Source: Alentia gelatinosa (lineage: Eukaryota > Annelida > Polychaeta > Phyllodocida > Polynoidae). Taken from it: a stretch of DNA of 64,000 bases. Where the stretch lies: assembly GCA_950022655.1 (NCBI GenBank), contig OX465590.1:37647218-37711217 (forward strand). Direction: 5' to 3'. Position numbers and translations under genes: made by a program. Below the pieces are notes generated by a model, which made no database searches, had not been told where the DNA came from, and was given only the letters and a program-made list of their open reading frames with translations. Positions 1 through 13,176 of the stretch are shown piece by piece (the first letter of the stretch is position 1; every line of letters begins with the position of its first letter).

Positions 1-255
1 GGTAGAGCATGTTTGGCGGAAACCTGATGGCATCGAAATCTGGTCTAACCGGTGAAACACACCCTTTAGGCACATGAAGGTCATTCTCACAACAGGAATG
101 TTATTTTTAAATATACTTTTGTTTTCATGTGCTACTTTTTTTTTCCAAGATGGCGCCTCACAATCTGCCACTCTCCTAGCAGAGATCCTGCGCTCTACTT
201 CCCGCAGCTGCTAGCGCCTCGAAAGATCTGCTGAGAGAGTGACAGTCTGCTCAAC

Positions 256-467
256 TTAAAGGGGGTGTTCCACTGGCCCGACGGTAGCCGATTCTGTAGC
301 CAGACAATCGCCGATCATTATCGGATGCCCTAGAATTTCTCAAATCTTTGAAAATGGTCATTTATTAAACTATTATTATCAGAATGAAATAAATTCCAAT
401 ACGTGAGCTTCCTCCACAGGGTCCAGGAATCGGGTGAGAAATCGGCCTGGTGGAGCACACCCTTTAG
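256..467. mobile_element. MITE, TTCCACC-end family
   Basis: Inverted ends TTAAAGGGGGTGTTCCACTG and CTAAAGGGTGTGCTCCACCA (right end reverse-complemented) bound about 210 bases with no coding potential. Confidence 0.65.
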
Positions 468-476
468 TTGTTTTAC

Positions 477-676
477 CTGAACTTCCGCTGCACTTTTGAG
501 TTCCTCATACATGTCCTTGAGGGCACCTTCAGCAATGCCCACGTCATCCTTATACATGTCCTTCTCTTTGGCTGCTCTCTTCAAAACTTCAGTCTTAATT
601 CGCAACTGTTTGGTTCTTTCTCCAGTACTCCTCATTGAGGCTAAAATAGGAATAGCTTCTATGTCCAAAGACAGGT
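477..676 (-). CDS. Internal exon of an unidentified neighbouring gene
   Basis: Open stretch with donor AAGTTCAG|GTAAAA at 476 and possible acceptor TCAGTTAAG at 677. Encodes a Lys/Glu-rich, helix-prone segment including LASMRSTGERTKQLRIKTEV and GALKDMYEELKSAAEVQ. I do not recognise the family. It lies downstream of CEP104 on the same strand, so it is either a separate gene continuing beyond the window or a far 3' part of an alternative transcript. A MITE sits about 10 bases past its donor. No partner exon was found in the window. Confidence 0.5.
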
Positions 677-3382
677 CTTAACTGAGACATATGTGAATGA
701 AAAATCCTGCATTTGCAAAATACACTTGAGCTAAGTGTCAGAACAGAATCTAACAGAATCAGGACTATACAGCTAGTGAGGTAATTATCGTATTCTCTAA
801 ATTTACAAGAAATTTTGATAAGACATTTTGAATTTCTGCTGTACTTTCCCCAATCTAATTTTCTAGAATTCTATCAGGAAAATTTGATTCAAAATCAGGA
901 AATCTATCAAATAAAATACAATATATAGCACACTTCTGTAACAAACATAGTCAGTTCACTAGAATCATGGACAGTGTAGAATCTAGTGTCAATACCAATA
1001 TAAACCCTTTTACCTACTCCACCCCCTGGGGGGCATTGATTCACGTTTAGTGGATCGCAGAATATCGATCCAAAGTAGAAATTGTTGCTCCAGATTCTTT
1101 GCGTATCACATCATAACTATGTCACCACCTATATTCAATTAAAAATCTAATGAACCTTTCACGTCACTGAAAATGTGGTGTTGTATAAAGTAGCAATACA
1201 AAATGAAAATAACGATACCAAACGACACGATCCAATATTACTGGAGCAACGCATTTCCCACATTTCTAGGAGCAACAAACCCCTGGTATGCAATCCATTC
1301 TAGTCCAGTTTCTATCATTCTGCATTTTTCCAGCATAAAAATCGGTCCTGTTCTCTCAGAAGTCTAAACTTTTAAAAATAAATTTGACATGCTCCTGGGT
1401 TCCGTTCATGGCACCGATTATCTAAGATCGCCCAACAAATGTACGACAGTTTGGCCGCCAAAATATGGCAGGCGTCTTTAGACACGATTGTAGCGCACCA
1501 CGGTCTTAGAAATTAAAGACGTATTTAAACAACGGGATTTTATTAAAAATAGTGCAAAACCGTCATCACTGTTAAGGTGAAAAGGGTATTGAATATAAAA
1601 CCAATAACTGAAATTGATTAAAAATTGATGTAAATCTATTTAAAATGAAAAACCTCAAAAACAGGTGTTAGTTGTGATTTCACAGGATGCATTACACGAA
1701 AAAAATATTATTAAAGCCCTATTCAGAAACTAATATATTATGAACAATGAGTAACCTTATAATCGAGGTATATGTACACAGACGACTGAGCAATGGAAGA
1801 TCTTGAACTTTTATATTTATTGGCGAATCATGAATCATTTTACAACTTAATACATAAAAGAATACATTCGTTTTAACGTGCATCTTATCATGATAGTGAC
1901 CTTAGAAATATACGCAAGAAAGATTTTTTCACCATCGTTCATCAGTCCTAAGTTTACAGAAGTTCTTAGGTGGACAAAGCATATTTACACTCCATCCATG
2001 GTTATCTTGTTAGCTAATAGCTCCATTAACTTATTCTTATTTCAATTTGAAAACGAAACTAAAACATAAGAAACCATGAAACATAAATGAACCAAAAATG
2101 AATTTTTTTCCAATCGCGGCGTTTTGTAACAAAACCCCTATGGAAAGAGAAAATTACAACAATCTTTTTAATTTTTTTATTATTCTGTTATAAATTTGAA
2201 GTAATTAAACTAATGAAAGCCGGTAAACTGCAGTAATATTATCTTTTAATGAGACGTGGCAATAACACCTCTTTAAAAAAGAAGAAATTGCAGTGATATC
2301 ATTGCAAAGATTGCAGTAATATCACATATTTTGATATGGTTTCAATAATAATAAAGTGAAGATATTCTCTAGACAGCTGTTTCAGTAATCCATAACTTCA
2401 GTCCATTTTACCGTATTCTTTCTAATGCGATACAACCTGTAAGGCTAGCAATGCCACTACTTTATATATTTCCAGCAAAAATCTGCCAGCATATATCACA
2501 GAACCGACAGTAAATTTGTCGAAATGTTCATTGTTCTCAGAGAACTTTGTATTCTTGATACGATTTACATGTAACAACCTTAACAACAAAACATACTTAA
2601 ACTGATCCATATAAAAGTAAATGCTTAAGAGCATCATTGGCCATTGGCTGAATAAATCATACTCCTTCTATTTAGCACAAGAGAAATAGCATGTGTATGA
2701 TAACTTGAAAGCATGTCTCCATGCTTGTAACTGTATATTCGATATTGGAACAATGAAGAGGATATTAAAAAGAAATACACAGGTGTATAAAAATAAATAA
2801 ACTGCACTGACAGAACATCACACGATTTAGTACAACACAGAACTGTATTTACTATTAAATTCAAGTTTAAAAACCTGTTCTCATTAGACATACAAGTACA
2901 TCTGTGAATATCAGCAATATCTTCCACTACATCTACTACTTAAAGCTTTGTTCAGTGGATATCACTTTCTACTTTTTTGTTCTAATGCGCTCACTTTTCA
3001 TATTTGTTCAATGGCTATTCATTTTTTAAATATAAACATAACGTTATCCAACAATAAATAAAACACATGCATATACTCCTTATTTCATATTTATAATAGT
3101 TTTAATCTTTAGATCACCAGCAGTATATTCATTTTAAAAATCTCTCAATTGTGTATTTATCGAATCTTCTAGTCAGTGGACACACCACGATCGGAGTCAT
3201 ACATGATGATTGATATTCTTAATGAACAATATACGGATTATACATAATTTTAACACGTCTCTTACGCTACAGGCTCAATAATTGTACTGACAGTGTACCT
3301 TTCCCACAGTTCATTGTGTGACCAGTCAATAATAAATACTCCTCATACATATTCATCTTCTTGGATAATTAGTAGAAACTGA
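677..3382. other. No gene seen
   Basis: AT-rich sequence with short stop-ridden ORFs. I find no exon-like block, RNA gene or clear repeat here. It probably mixes CEP104 downstream sequence and an intron or spacer of the next gene. Confidence 0.5.
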
Positions 3383-3541
3383 ACGAGAGTTGGACTTGTC
3401 AGTGTTTATGCCACGACCTTCCTGGTTGTGTATTACTACGCGAAGCGTTAGCTGAGCGTAGTGAGGAACAGACCTGACCAGAGTGGCATAGACACTGACA
3501 AGTCTAACTCGAGTTCGGTTTCGTATTTATCCTACCCCGTC
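3383..3541 (-). repeat. Head/hairpin family, tail fragment
   Basis: Long inverted repeat: GACTTGTCAGTGTTTATGCC near 3398 pairs with GGCATAGACACTGACAAGTC near 3485, around a tip TACTACGCGAAGCG / CTGAGCGTAGT. It ends in TTTATCCTACCCC, the head motif of the copies at 33393 and 42168. Confidence 0.6.
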
Positions 3542-3927
3542 TCCATGCTTTTGGATTACCAAAATATAAATATTGATTGAACGACCAACCGAAGTCCAAC
3601 CGGAACTTTTGAGTCTGACCGAAACTTTTTTCGGAGCAGCTCACATTCTGGTCGCTGATTGGTCAATTTTTTTATGAGGCATAAATCGCACTTTATGTCA
3701 TGGCATGCCGCATAAAATTTGCCTATGTTATGCCTATGGACTGTTTTTATTAGAGGTAGGATAAGGACGGAAGCTAACTGAAGAATCGCCATATTCATTA
3801 GAATGGGACTTCAAATGGCACATACAATACATTTCTAAGCCTACATGCAGGTAATAGTTTAGCACATTATATACAGGTACAGATATATCTATCTGTAATT
3901 ACTCGCTTACTACAGCCAGGAGTGCCA

Positions 3928-3933
3928 TTTATT
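3928..3933 (-). terminator. Possible CEP104 polyadenylation signal
   Basis: AATAAA on the minus strand about 440 bases beyond the stop codon. It is the nearest canonical hexamer I noticed in an AT-rich region, where chance matches are common. Confidence 0.3.
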
Positions 3934-4370
3934 TTCTACATGACTGATAGCAAACCCTACATGGCTTTAGATAGCTAAATGCTCAAGTTTATAGTTTTAT
4001 CTTTTGTGGATTTTGAGCAGTCCTTAGGTAAAGAATTACCTAATTTATAAATTCAAAATGAAATTTTTTTTAAAAATAGATTTACAGAAGTATAGATACT
4101 TACTGGGTTTTTTTTAATTCTTAAAAACCAAATAAGAAACAAATATACGGAAACAATAGCACAAAAATAGTGACTTTGTTATTAGTTCAAAGGACAATAT
4201 TGTCCCCATATTTGAGAAAACTGTGCATTAACATAAAAAATAATTCACAGCATCAATAAAAGAAGAATTAATAAACAACCATCCTTTGCGTGTGCCTGCA
4301 TTCTGTGTGCAGAAATCTCACTCCGGCTCTCCGTGGGTTAGTTACGCAGTTCTGGCCACAGTATATCACC

Positions 4371-4450
4371 TTACTTGGCCTTAGCGGCGCCAGTCTTACC
4401 CTGTGTGTTGCTTTTACCCTTTGAGCCTGTCTTTGGACCCCCTTTGGTAC
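4371..4450 (-). CDS. CEP104: CEP104 exon 29 (C-terminal tail, stop)
   Basis: 80 bases, phase 1 to stop TAA. Acceptor GTTTTTTTCTAG. Encodes TKGGPKTGSKGKSNTQGKTG then AAKAK. The Gly/Ser/Lys character fits the vertebrate tail, but the SKIP (SxIP) EB1-binding motif is not visible. Confidence 0.87.
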
Positions 4451-7400
4451 CTAGAAAAAAACACATGTATGTATGTAATTGGAGCTGGTCACAAATAAAA
4501 TATTATTAAACCATACGTTTTATAAACAGTTCATGTATACACTTTGTAAATCATTCAAACGTTCTCATATTATCCAATTTGATTTTTTTGTAGAGTTAAG
4601 AGGGATTATATAGAGACAGAGTTAGTGTGACTGAATGGCATCTGTTCAGAGATATTTTAGTCGGAAATACTCATCGAGTTCGGAGAAGTATTTCATAAAT
4701 CATATGTCTGCTGTTGTCATTTATGAACAATAATCATTGATGCATTACGTCCTGATGAACTCTTATTAGATATAATATTTGATATATTGAATTGACACAA
4801 GCCTTAAATCAATTACATGTCGCAACCAAAAGATATACACTATAAAAACCAATCCCCGATAAAGTTCTTAAACCCAGCAATTGCCATATTGAAGGGGAAA
4901 TCAAGAGGGACTAGTTTTTGCTCTTTAGCACAAAGGAACTATTTCCCCGTATACCATGGTTTTGAAGCCGTTTACAATGGATTTGAATCCGTATACCATG
5001 GTTATGGTATCTGACAGTTTTAAAAAATGAGGTGTGGTTTCTGAGTCCCCATATATTTTCATTGAGTACTTTGTATACTATGGCTTTCATCATGGATACA
5101 ATGGATTTGAATCCATATACCATGGTTATGGTATCTGACATTTTTTAAAGAATGAGTAGTGGTTTACTGAGTCACATTACATTTTCAATGGGTACTCTGT
5201 ATACCATAGATAATAAAATAGAAAACCCCATTCTGGATTCCTCTCAATGGAGGTCTTTCTTCAACGCTAAGGGAGCGTTCATTATTAATGGCAAGGGTGG
5301 GTTTTTCTCAGCGTATCTTTGAAAATAAAGCTCCCCCGGGAAAACATCAAAATGACCCCCCCCCCCCACCCCTCGGCAAATACCTTCATATCACCCCCCC
5401 CCTTTAACAGCGCCCCCCCTGCCGTAGATAATGGCCGCCCCCTCCCTCCAATAGCTCCCTTACCCCCCCCCCGCCGTAGATACTGGCTACCCCCTCCCTC
5501 CAATAGCTCCCCCCTCCCCCCCTGCCGTAGATACTGGCTGCTCCCTCCCAATAGCTCCCCCCCCCCCCCCTGCCGTAGATACTGGCCGCTCCCACCCAAT
5601 AGCTCCCCCCTGCCGTAGGTAATGGCCGCCCCCTCCCTCCAAAAGCTCCCATACTACCCCCCCCCCCCCCCCCGCCGTAGATACTGGCCGACCCCTCCCT
5701 CCAATAGCTCCCTTACTACCCCCCCCCCTGCCGTAGATACTGGCCGCTCCCTCCATCCAATAGCTCCCCCCCCCCCGCCGTAGATACTGGCCCCCCCCCC
5801 CTGCCGTAGATAATGACCGCCCCCTTCCTCCAATAGCTCCCCCCCCCGCGCCGTAGATAATGACCGCCCCCTCCCTCCAATAGCTCCCCCCTCCCCCCCT
5901 GCCGTAGATAATGATCGCTCCCTTCCTCCAATAGCTCCCCCCCTCCCCCGCGCCGTAGATACTGGCCGCCCCCTTCCTCCAATAGCTCCCCCCGCGCCGT
6001 AGATACTGGCCGCCCCCTCCCTCCAATAGCTCCCCCCCGCCGTAGATAATGACCGACCCCTCCCTCCAATAGCTCCCCCCCCCCCCCCCCCCCCGCGCCG
6101 TAGATACTGGCCGCCCCCTCCCCGGCCACTTACCGGCGGTCTGCGTCCTGCTGAGGCTCTGGAGGCGGCGCGGGTTGGCCTTACAGCCGTCTTTGCCCAT
6201 CAGGTGGTTCTTCCACTCGTCATCGCCCAGCTTGAAGTTCAGGTGGCACAACGGACAGTGGGACTTGCCTTCCTCCGCCGCTACAACACAACCAAGCTTT
6301 ACACATCAGAAATGTCAGTGGGCGTCATGAGAAAAAAATTATAGAGAAGAAATATTTTTCATGAGGGATTTTCTCCCTAAAGGACATGGAAAACACATCT
6401 TTATTTGACATAAAACGGCGCTGGGGTGTGTGGGGAGGTTTGGACCATTGTTTATTGGTATGAATGAGGCCCAATTCATTCTCTTTTTGTTTCACAGGAG
6501 AACAAATAATTATACTGGAGAGACGGAGAGAAAGAGCCCGTAATATGTAGAAAGTGATTAAGGAAATAGTGTCTACTAAAAACACAAAAACGAGCAGTGA
6601 AAATGTCATAAATGTTTTTTTTTTAAATTAAAAAACACACAAAATCTTTTGAAATATCCAATAAGAGAAGTACATGTACTATATCTATCAGTATAAGAAA
6701 CGACTAATAACATCTTGATGTATTTTTCTCAATGAAACTAAAACCTGCTGAAATTAAATTAAATAAGAAGAAAAAGCAGAATAAAGCTATATCAATATAT
6801 AAACTAATATTTTTGTTTCGATTTGTTTTATTATAGAGGGTTTTTTCATTCGGACAAAGCCGGGTGTGGGATCTGTAGCAAAACTATTTACTTTCAAATA
6901 AGACAATTATGTGGGTGTTTTTTTTCCTCAAAATCTTTGACTTGTCCATCTGTACCAGCCTTATATAAAATATAATTTGTTATATATGCATAATGCAGGT
7001 CCTGTTCACTTAACATATGCAAAGGCGCCTACTAGATGCTGTTTGTATTTATGTTTTTTTAGTATCGACTTGCCATAGAGGTGTTATTGGCACGTCATGA
7101 TAACCTTTAGATGCTGTTTGTATACGAGTGCGGAGACGGAGTGTGAATCATTGACTAGACTTACGTGGACAGGTGTTTTCTGCTACGTGCTGCTCGTGCT
7201 CGGTCTTATTGATGGCCTCTGTACAGCGGTTACACCTCTCAAAGGTTCCCTTCGCCTCACACTCTGTGAGATAATGCTCGCTGAGTCCCGCAATCTCCAC
7301 CACCTGGAGAGACAACACCACGGGTTGAGACACGCATCCAGGAGTAGGAGCAAAAAGTATGTTTATCATTGATGAACGAGCGTGCAATTATAAAAAAGGT

Positions 7401-10400
7401 TTAATACATGCTATGGGTCATTTTCTGTAAACCACTTGCACCCAGTCACCTTGCTTCTACAACTGACTGAGACTAGGATCCAAATGTATCAAGCACAAGT
7501 CAGTCAATGAGGTATTTTGGTCTTGAGTGATTGGTTATGGTCAGCTGGGCATGCCACTAAGACCCTGAGACATTGGCCCTCTGCTCAATCCAAAAAAAGC
7601 TGGTTTCTAATTTTGGCTATACATTCAAAGTGGTTTGTATGGTTTTAGGGATTTTTGGGGATGCTCATCCATGATTTATCTATTGGGAGCTTGTCAGGGG
7701 AAACATATGGGGTTGACATACACAGGTTCTACTAAGGCTTGTAAATACTCTGATATCCCTGCATGTAGCACCCCCTGTGAATTGGCTCTGAATTATAAAT
7801 GGCGGTAAAGGATGCAGTTTACCCCCACACTGGAAACCTGGGCCTTTACCGTCCCATACGATTGGCATAAGTATGCCATGTTTTAGCATGTCTTTCGTTA
7901 ACTCTGTGGCCATCTGTGGCGGCTGGGGCAAATATTTTGCCGACTCAAAACCCAGCGACCAGGGTGTATCACGGTCTGTCACGTGTGCCCATCCCGTCCC
8001 CCTGAGTCGTGTCACGTCACTCACGTTTGTGTCCACGGGGCTCCACAGAACCCTCCATTATGTTTCTTTGCCTTATGCTAGGCCTAGCATAAGGCAAAGA
8101 AACATAATGGGGTCATATGAGCACATTGGTGCATCATCTGCTAGTAACCTCAGACGATGCTTCATCTGAAAAGTTTTCATGCGAAAATCATCACCAAAAT
8201 GAAGAGATTTTCAAGATATGATTAGAATCAACAACTTTCACACATCTCATTTGAAGTAAAAAATATTATATTTGTCACTCCTTTATGAGCTTACCTGCTT
8301 GCATAGTGTACAGCGTTTTAACATCGGACAGTTCTTCCAGTAGTGAAGGTCCAGGCCTTCCTCATCAAAACCTTCATCCCTCTCTCCACAGAAGATACAT
8401 GTGCTAAAAATAGAGAATTCCTGAATCAGATACGCCAATAATATGTAGGGATATCAATACTATGACTGAAAACCAACGAAACTAGAATAATCTGTAGCTA
8501 AATCCTACTATAAAGACTTGTTGATAGGCAGAAATATCAGTGACACAGCACAAAACATGTAAGCTAAATTGTGCTTGGATATAAGGTAGGGATGCTTAAA
8601 CACTTAATCATATCATAGGGCGATTGAATTATATCAAGGAAAACCTTGATATGTGTGTTTCGTGTTTTTTTGCAAAATATCATTATGCGTGATTTGCAAA
8701 ACTAGAAGTGGTTCATATGTAAATTTCAGTCTAATGTATGGAGATAAACATACAAATGAGATATGAAAAATATCGTACAAAAATATATCTCTTATACTGC
8801 TGACATTTTTATTCATGAATTACGGTTACAATAATAACACATATAATATTAATGTTTTCTGTGTACATCGATATGAAAGATAAACTTACTACAACAGATG
8901 CTCATTATTTTTAAGTGCAGTAAAAGGTTGCAGGCTAGATAACAAGACACTTGCCTAATGTGTTGTAATAATTGGATCATAGGAAAAATGTTTGGACAAA
9001 ATTTACTATATTCACATTTAAACCATTCCCTACACCAAGTAAATTCATGAGACAGGGATAGAATAGCTGGGTATGAAATAAGAATATAATCCAAATATGT
9101 TGCATATCCTTCTTTTGTATTTCATCTTTTTTTTGTGTAGAGAAAAATAGAATGTTTCATGATATGAAAGTTTCTCATTTTTAGTTATCTCCATGGGATC
9201 TTACCAGAAACTTGTGGGTGTTTGCATGTGAGACAGAAGTGTAATCCACAAGGTGGTAATAAATAAACATGCAGAGACAATACTTAAAGGAGTTGGGGGA
9301 AGAACACACAAGCCTTGTCTGATCCTGATAGTCGTGGTTTTGGTATATAACACACCACAGGAACTGCCTGGGTCATGGTTTAACGATATTGAATATGAGA
9401 TGAATTCGTGAGACGTGGCTATGACATCTCTACTACAAGCCGATGCTTGGTTCAAAATTGACAGGAAGTTGTCATTATCAAGGTAAAATTTTTTTATTAT
9501 TTTTTTTTAATATGAGATGAAGGTTGCGGAAAAGAAATGCAGCGTAACGGCCTGAACATGAAGGTGTGCCCCTACCATCATACATAAATTCGATAAATAT
9601 TTCTTAAACAATTCATATAACAAAACCATGCATATTGAAAGTGGCCTTCAATACAAAATCATAGCCTTTTTGGTAAAGCGAATGTTCCACCGGACTAAGG
9701 GTTCATTGGAAAGTTTCCGAACTCTTCGGAATATAGTGTAGAATGTTGTATTATATCATGCTTCCTTTCGCGTGAAGGGTGGTCTACGCATTAACACACA
9801 AAGCTATTAGAAAAAAAAATTGGGTGCGCTTCCACTGCCAGCTACACTCATACGATTTTTCCCCAGATTTTTTACAATCCCGTCAGTTCTCCATTTCAGC
9901 AGATTTCGGCATAGATCGGTCACTCGGTGGAATTCTTGCTTTAGGCAATACTTTGAATTGCCTCTATATTTCGGGATACAAATAAACTTTAACAAAATAT
10001 AATTTATTTTATTGCATTTGATATCATAACTTTTATGCTCGCATTGGATATTTTCCCTTCCTTCATCTCTCTACATATCAACTGTTCTTGCAACAACAAC
10101 AGCATATTAAAAACTGATTAATCAAAAATGACTGGAATATCAAATACAATTAAAACAGATGTTTCCCAAAGCTTCACTTTCATAATTTCATAATCAATAT
10201 CTGATAGTAAAAAAAAAAAAAAAAAATTCTAAACAAGAAAGGGACCCCACAGGGACCCTGATGGACACACTGGACCTTGCAGGCCTTATATGTCAATCCT
10301 CTTGAGAGGAAAAAGATTTGAAACAGTAATATGATATTGAATCTATTCCATTCCCATTGTAACTCCTCAGGTTCAGACAGGACATGTGGTTGGACAGTTA

Positions 10401-13145
10401 AAACGCTCTACCTTTCCTCAAGAGCCACTCTGTACCAGCAAAAGTCCACACACGTGAGATCAAGTATTGTAGGAAAAGAAAAAGCACATTGACATTTTCA
10501 ATCCACACCTTTGCCCCTGCATCACATATTCTGGCGGGTCAATGTGACGGGTAGCAAAGATAAACTCCTATTACTGGCTTAGTACAGACACAAGGTTGTA
10601 TTCTTAAAACTCCATCATATCACTGTGACTGATTTTTTTATTTTTTTTATCTCACTCCGGTATTTTTATCAATAGGCTTAACGTTAGGAACTTATACTTC
10701 ATGGCCGTGGAGGTATTGCATCCAATTCCCAATGGCTTATTGAGTGAGTTATTTTACTGATTAATAATATTTCTGATTATGCATACAGGGTGAGATAAAA
10801 TTGGAAACCCGCTCGATGTAAGTAACTTAGTTCGCACTCCACCTCGTTTGACTGCTGCATAGTTCACTCGGCTTCGCTTCATGAATCATGCAGTGGTCAA
10901 ACTCGGTGGAGTACAGGCCAAGTTATTTTCATGTCATGAGTTTTCTAATTATTCATCTGTGTGCTGGGCAGCTTATGATGTGTAAAGGGTCTTAAACTGG
11001 GAAGAATTTTTATGTGGCCAATAAGATCTGTCATTTATCTCACTCCGGTATTTTTCTCCATAGGCTTAACATTAAGAATTCATACTCCACAGCCGTGGAG
11101 GTTTTATACCCAATACTCAGTGGATGATTGGGCGAGTTATCTTATTGATCAATAATGTTTCTGATCATGTTTACGGGGTGAGATAAATCAGAAACCCTTC
11201 GTGAATCACTCGGCGGTCAAACTCGGTGGAGCACGGACCAAGTTATATTCATCTCATGAATTTCCTTCTAATCTATACACATTGATAGCCAAAGTAAATT
11301 TGAACTAATTCTAATATCTCCGACCCCGTGCTACATAAATAGTACCGTTTTCAGTACTGTAGGCCATTTTGAAATATCTTAATGCCTATGTGTTCTTTTA
11401 AGGAAAGCATTTTATCGTTTATATTTTGTATTTTTTTAAATCCGTCTACAAGTTTGTTAAAATAATTTGTTGACAAGACAATAAGGAGAAATCATTCCTT
11501 CCTGTCATATACACCTAGTTCTTTCAACTATCTCATCGTTATCATTATCTCACCCCTGGTATTTTTTCCCATAGACTTAACATTGGGAACCCATACTGTG
11601 GAGTATTATACAAAAAAATACTTAATCGTTAGCCAATTAGTTAGTGATAGGGGTGAGATAAAATCTGAACCACATACAATCCATAGCTACTGCAAATATA
11701 CCATTCATTTAGGTTTGCTACATAATCTCACTCGGCTCTGCCTCGTGAGATTACTCCGCAACCAAAACTTATGTCATATTGTCAGTGGCTATGGATCTCG
11801 ATGCAGTTCCTTATTATTAGTACATTTTCATACAAAACCGTATATCATCTCACTTGATCATGGTGGACAAATTTGATGTCTTTAATTTCTATATTAATTC
11901 ACAGAATGTGGCAAAACGTTAGCTGACTTACTGTTCCATCTGAAACAAGGTAGAGGTGTCATCATCGGCAGTGGCTGGCGTCTTAGCAGTCGACTTGGGC
12001 GTCTTCTTAGGTAACTGAGTCTATCAAAACAAGATGGAATTCATTCAGTGTGGTTTCTCTATGAGGCCATCCGTAAAGTATGTACGCAGAATTCTGAAAC
12101 TTTGGACCCAACCACCTTCTTAATCTTGTACGCAATAGAAGAAAGAAGGAGCATACCCCTCCCCCTCCCTCAGTGAGTGGGTACTTTATGCATGGCCCCT
12201 AAGAGGAAATCTTACTTTAGACTGGCTTCAGTCCCTGCATCCTATGGCTAGCCCTCCATCGAATTTACCCCTCCTTACTGGGATACATAGAGAATGTGTT
12301 TGATGAAGTCTTTCAGACTGTCCTGAAGATTATAGGAATATAGGCCTAACCAAAAGTGGGAAGTTTACGTGACTTAAATACGCTTGTATGTATGTTTGTT
12401 TAATGTCCCAGGTGGCTCTGAGGTTATATAAGGACTTCATCTTTTCACTTTTGTAGATCCTCTTTAGTTTAAAATATATATTTTCTAAGCATCTCAAAGA
12501 GGTGAGTTTCTTTCAAGAAAGTAATTATTTAATTCTTTGCAATGTCTCCAACTAAATGTCTTCCTGGGCCTGCCAGGCATTAAGGGAAGTCCATATCTTG
12601 CGAAATAGTCTCATTTCTTAATGATGTCCATAATCAAAGACTTGAGCAAGTCTAATCATACTTCTACTGCATCACGATACTAAAAAGCAACACTAACTAG
12701 GCAAGAATTCTATAGCATTTATATCGCAGTATCTGAAGTTATGAGTTTTCTAACCTTACCTCACCCCAGATATTTTTTCTCCATAGACTTAACATTGGGA
12801 ACTCGTATCTAATGCCTATTAGATATTTAGAAAAAATATCCAATGGGGGATAATGTCACAAATGTTAACCCATTAGTCGATATTAAGGGTGAAATAAATT
12901 CAGAAACCCATTCAAGTTTAGGGTCAGAGCTCGATCCCATCTCATTTGAATCACTTAGTAATTCACGCGGCTTCGCCTTGTGAATTACTATGTGATTCAA
13001 ACTCGATGGGATACGGGCTCAGACCCGAAACTTTCATGGGTTTCCTCTATATTCTTTACCCAGTAAATAACTCTAAAACATTTTTTTGGGTGTGTGTGTG
13101 TGTGTGTGGGGGGGGGGGGGCGAAAGACATAAACAATTTTTTTGG

Positions 13146-13176
<31 letters not shown>

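Noticed and set aside
1380..1480. Possible promoter or first exon of the downstream gene (GCCGCCAAAATATGG and a short ATG frame)
   Set aside because: The frame is only about 17 codons and no good donor follows it.
2634..2927. 97-aa minus ORF
   Set aside because: AT-rich, no splice signals in frame and no family resemblance.
5487..6251. 254-aa Gly-rich minus ORF
   Set aside because: Only its first part is CEP104 exon 28; the rest is the G-rich minisatellite read past a good splice donor. Other long frames over the array are equally open.
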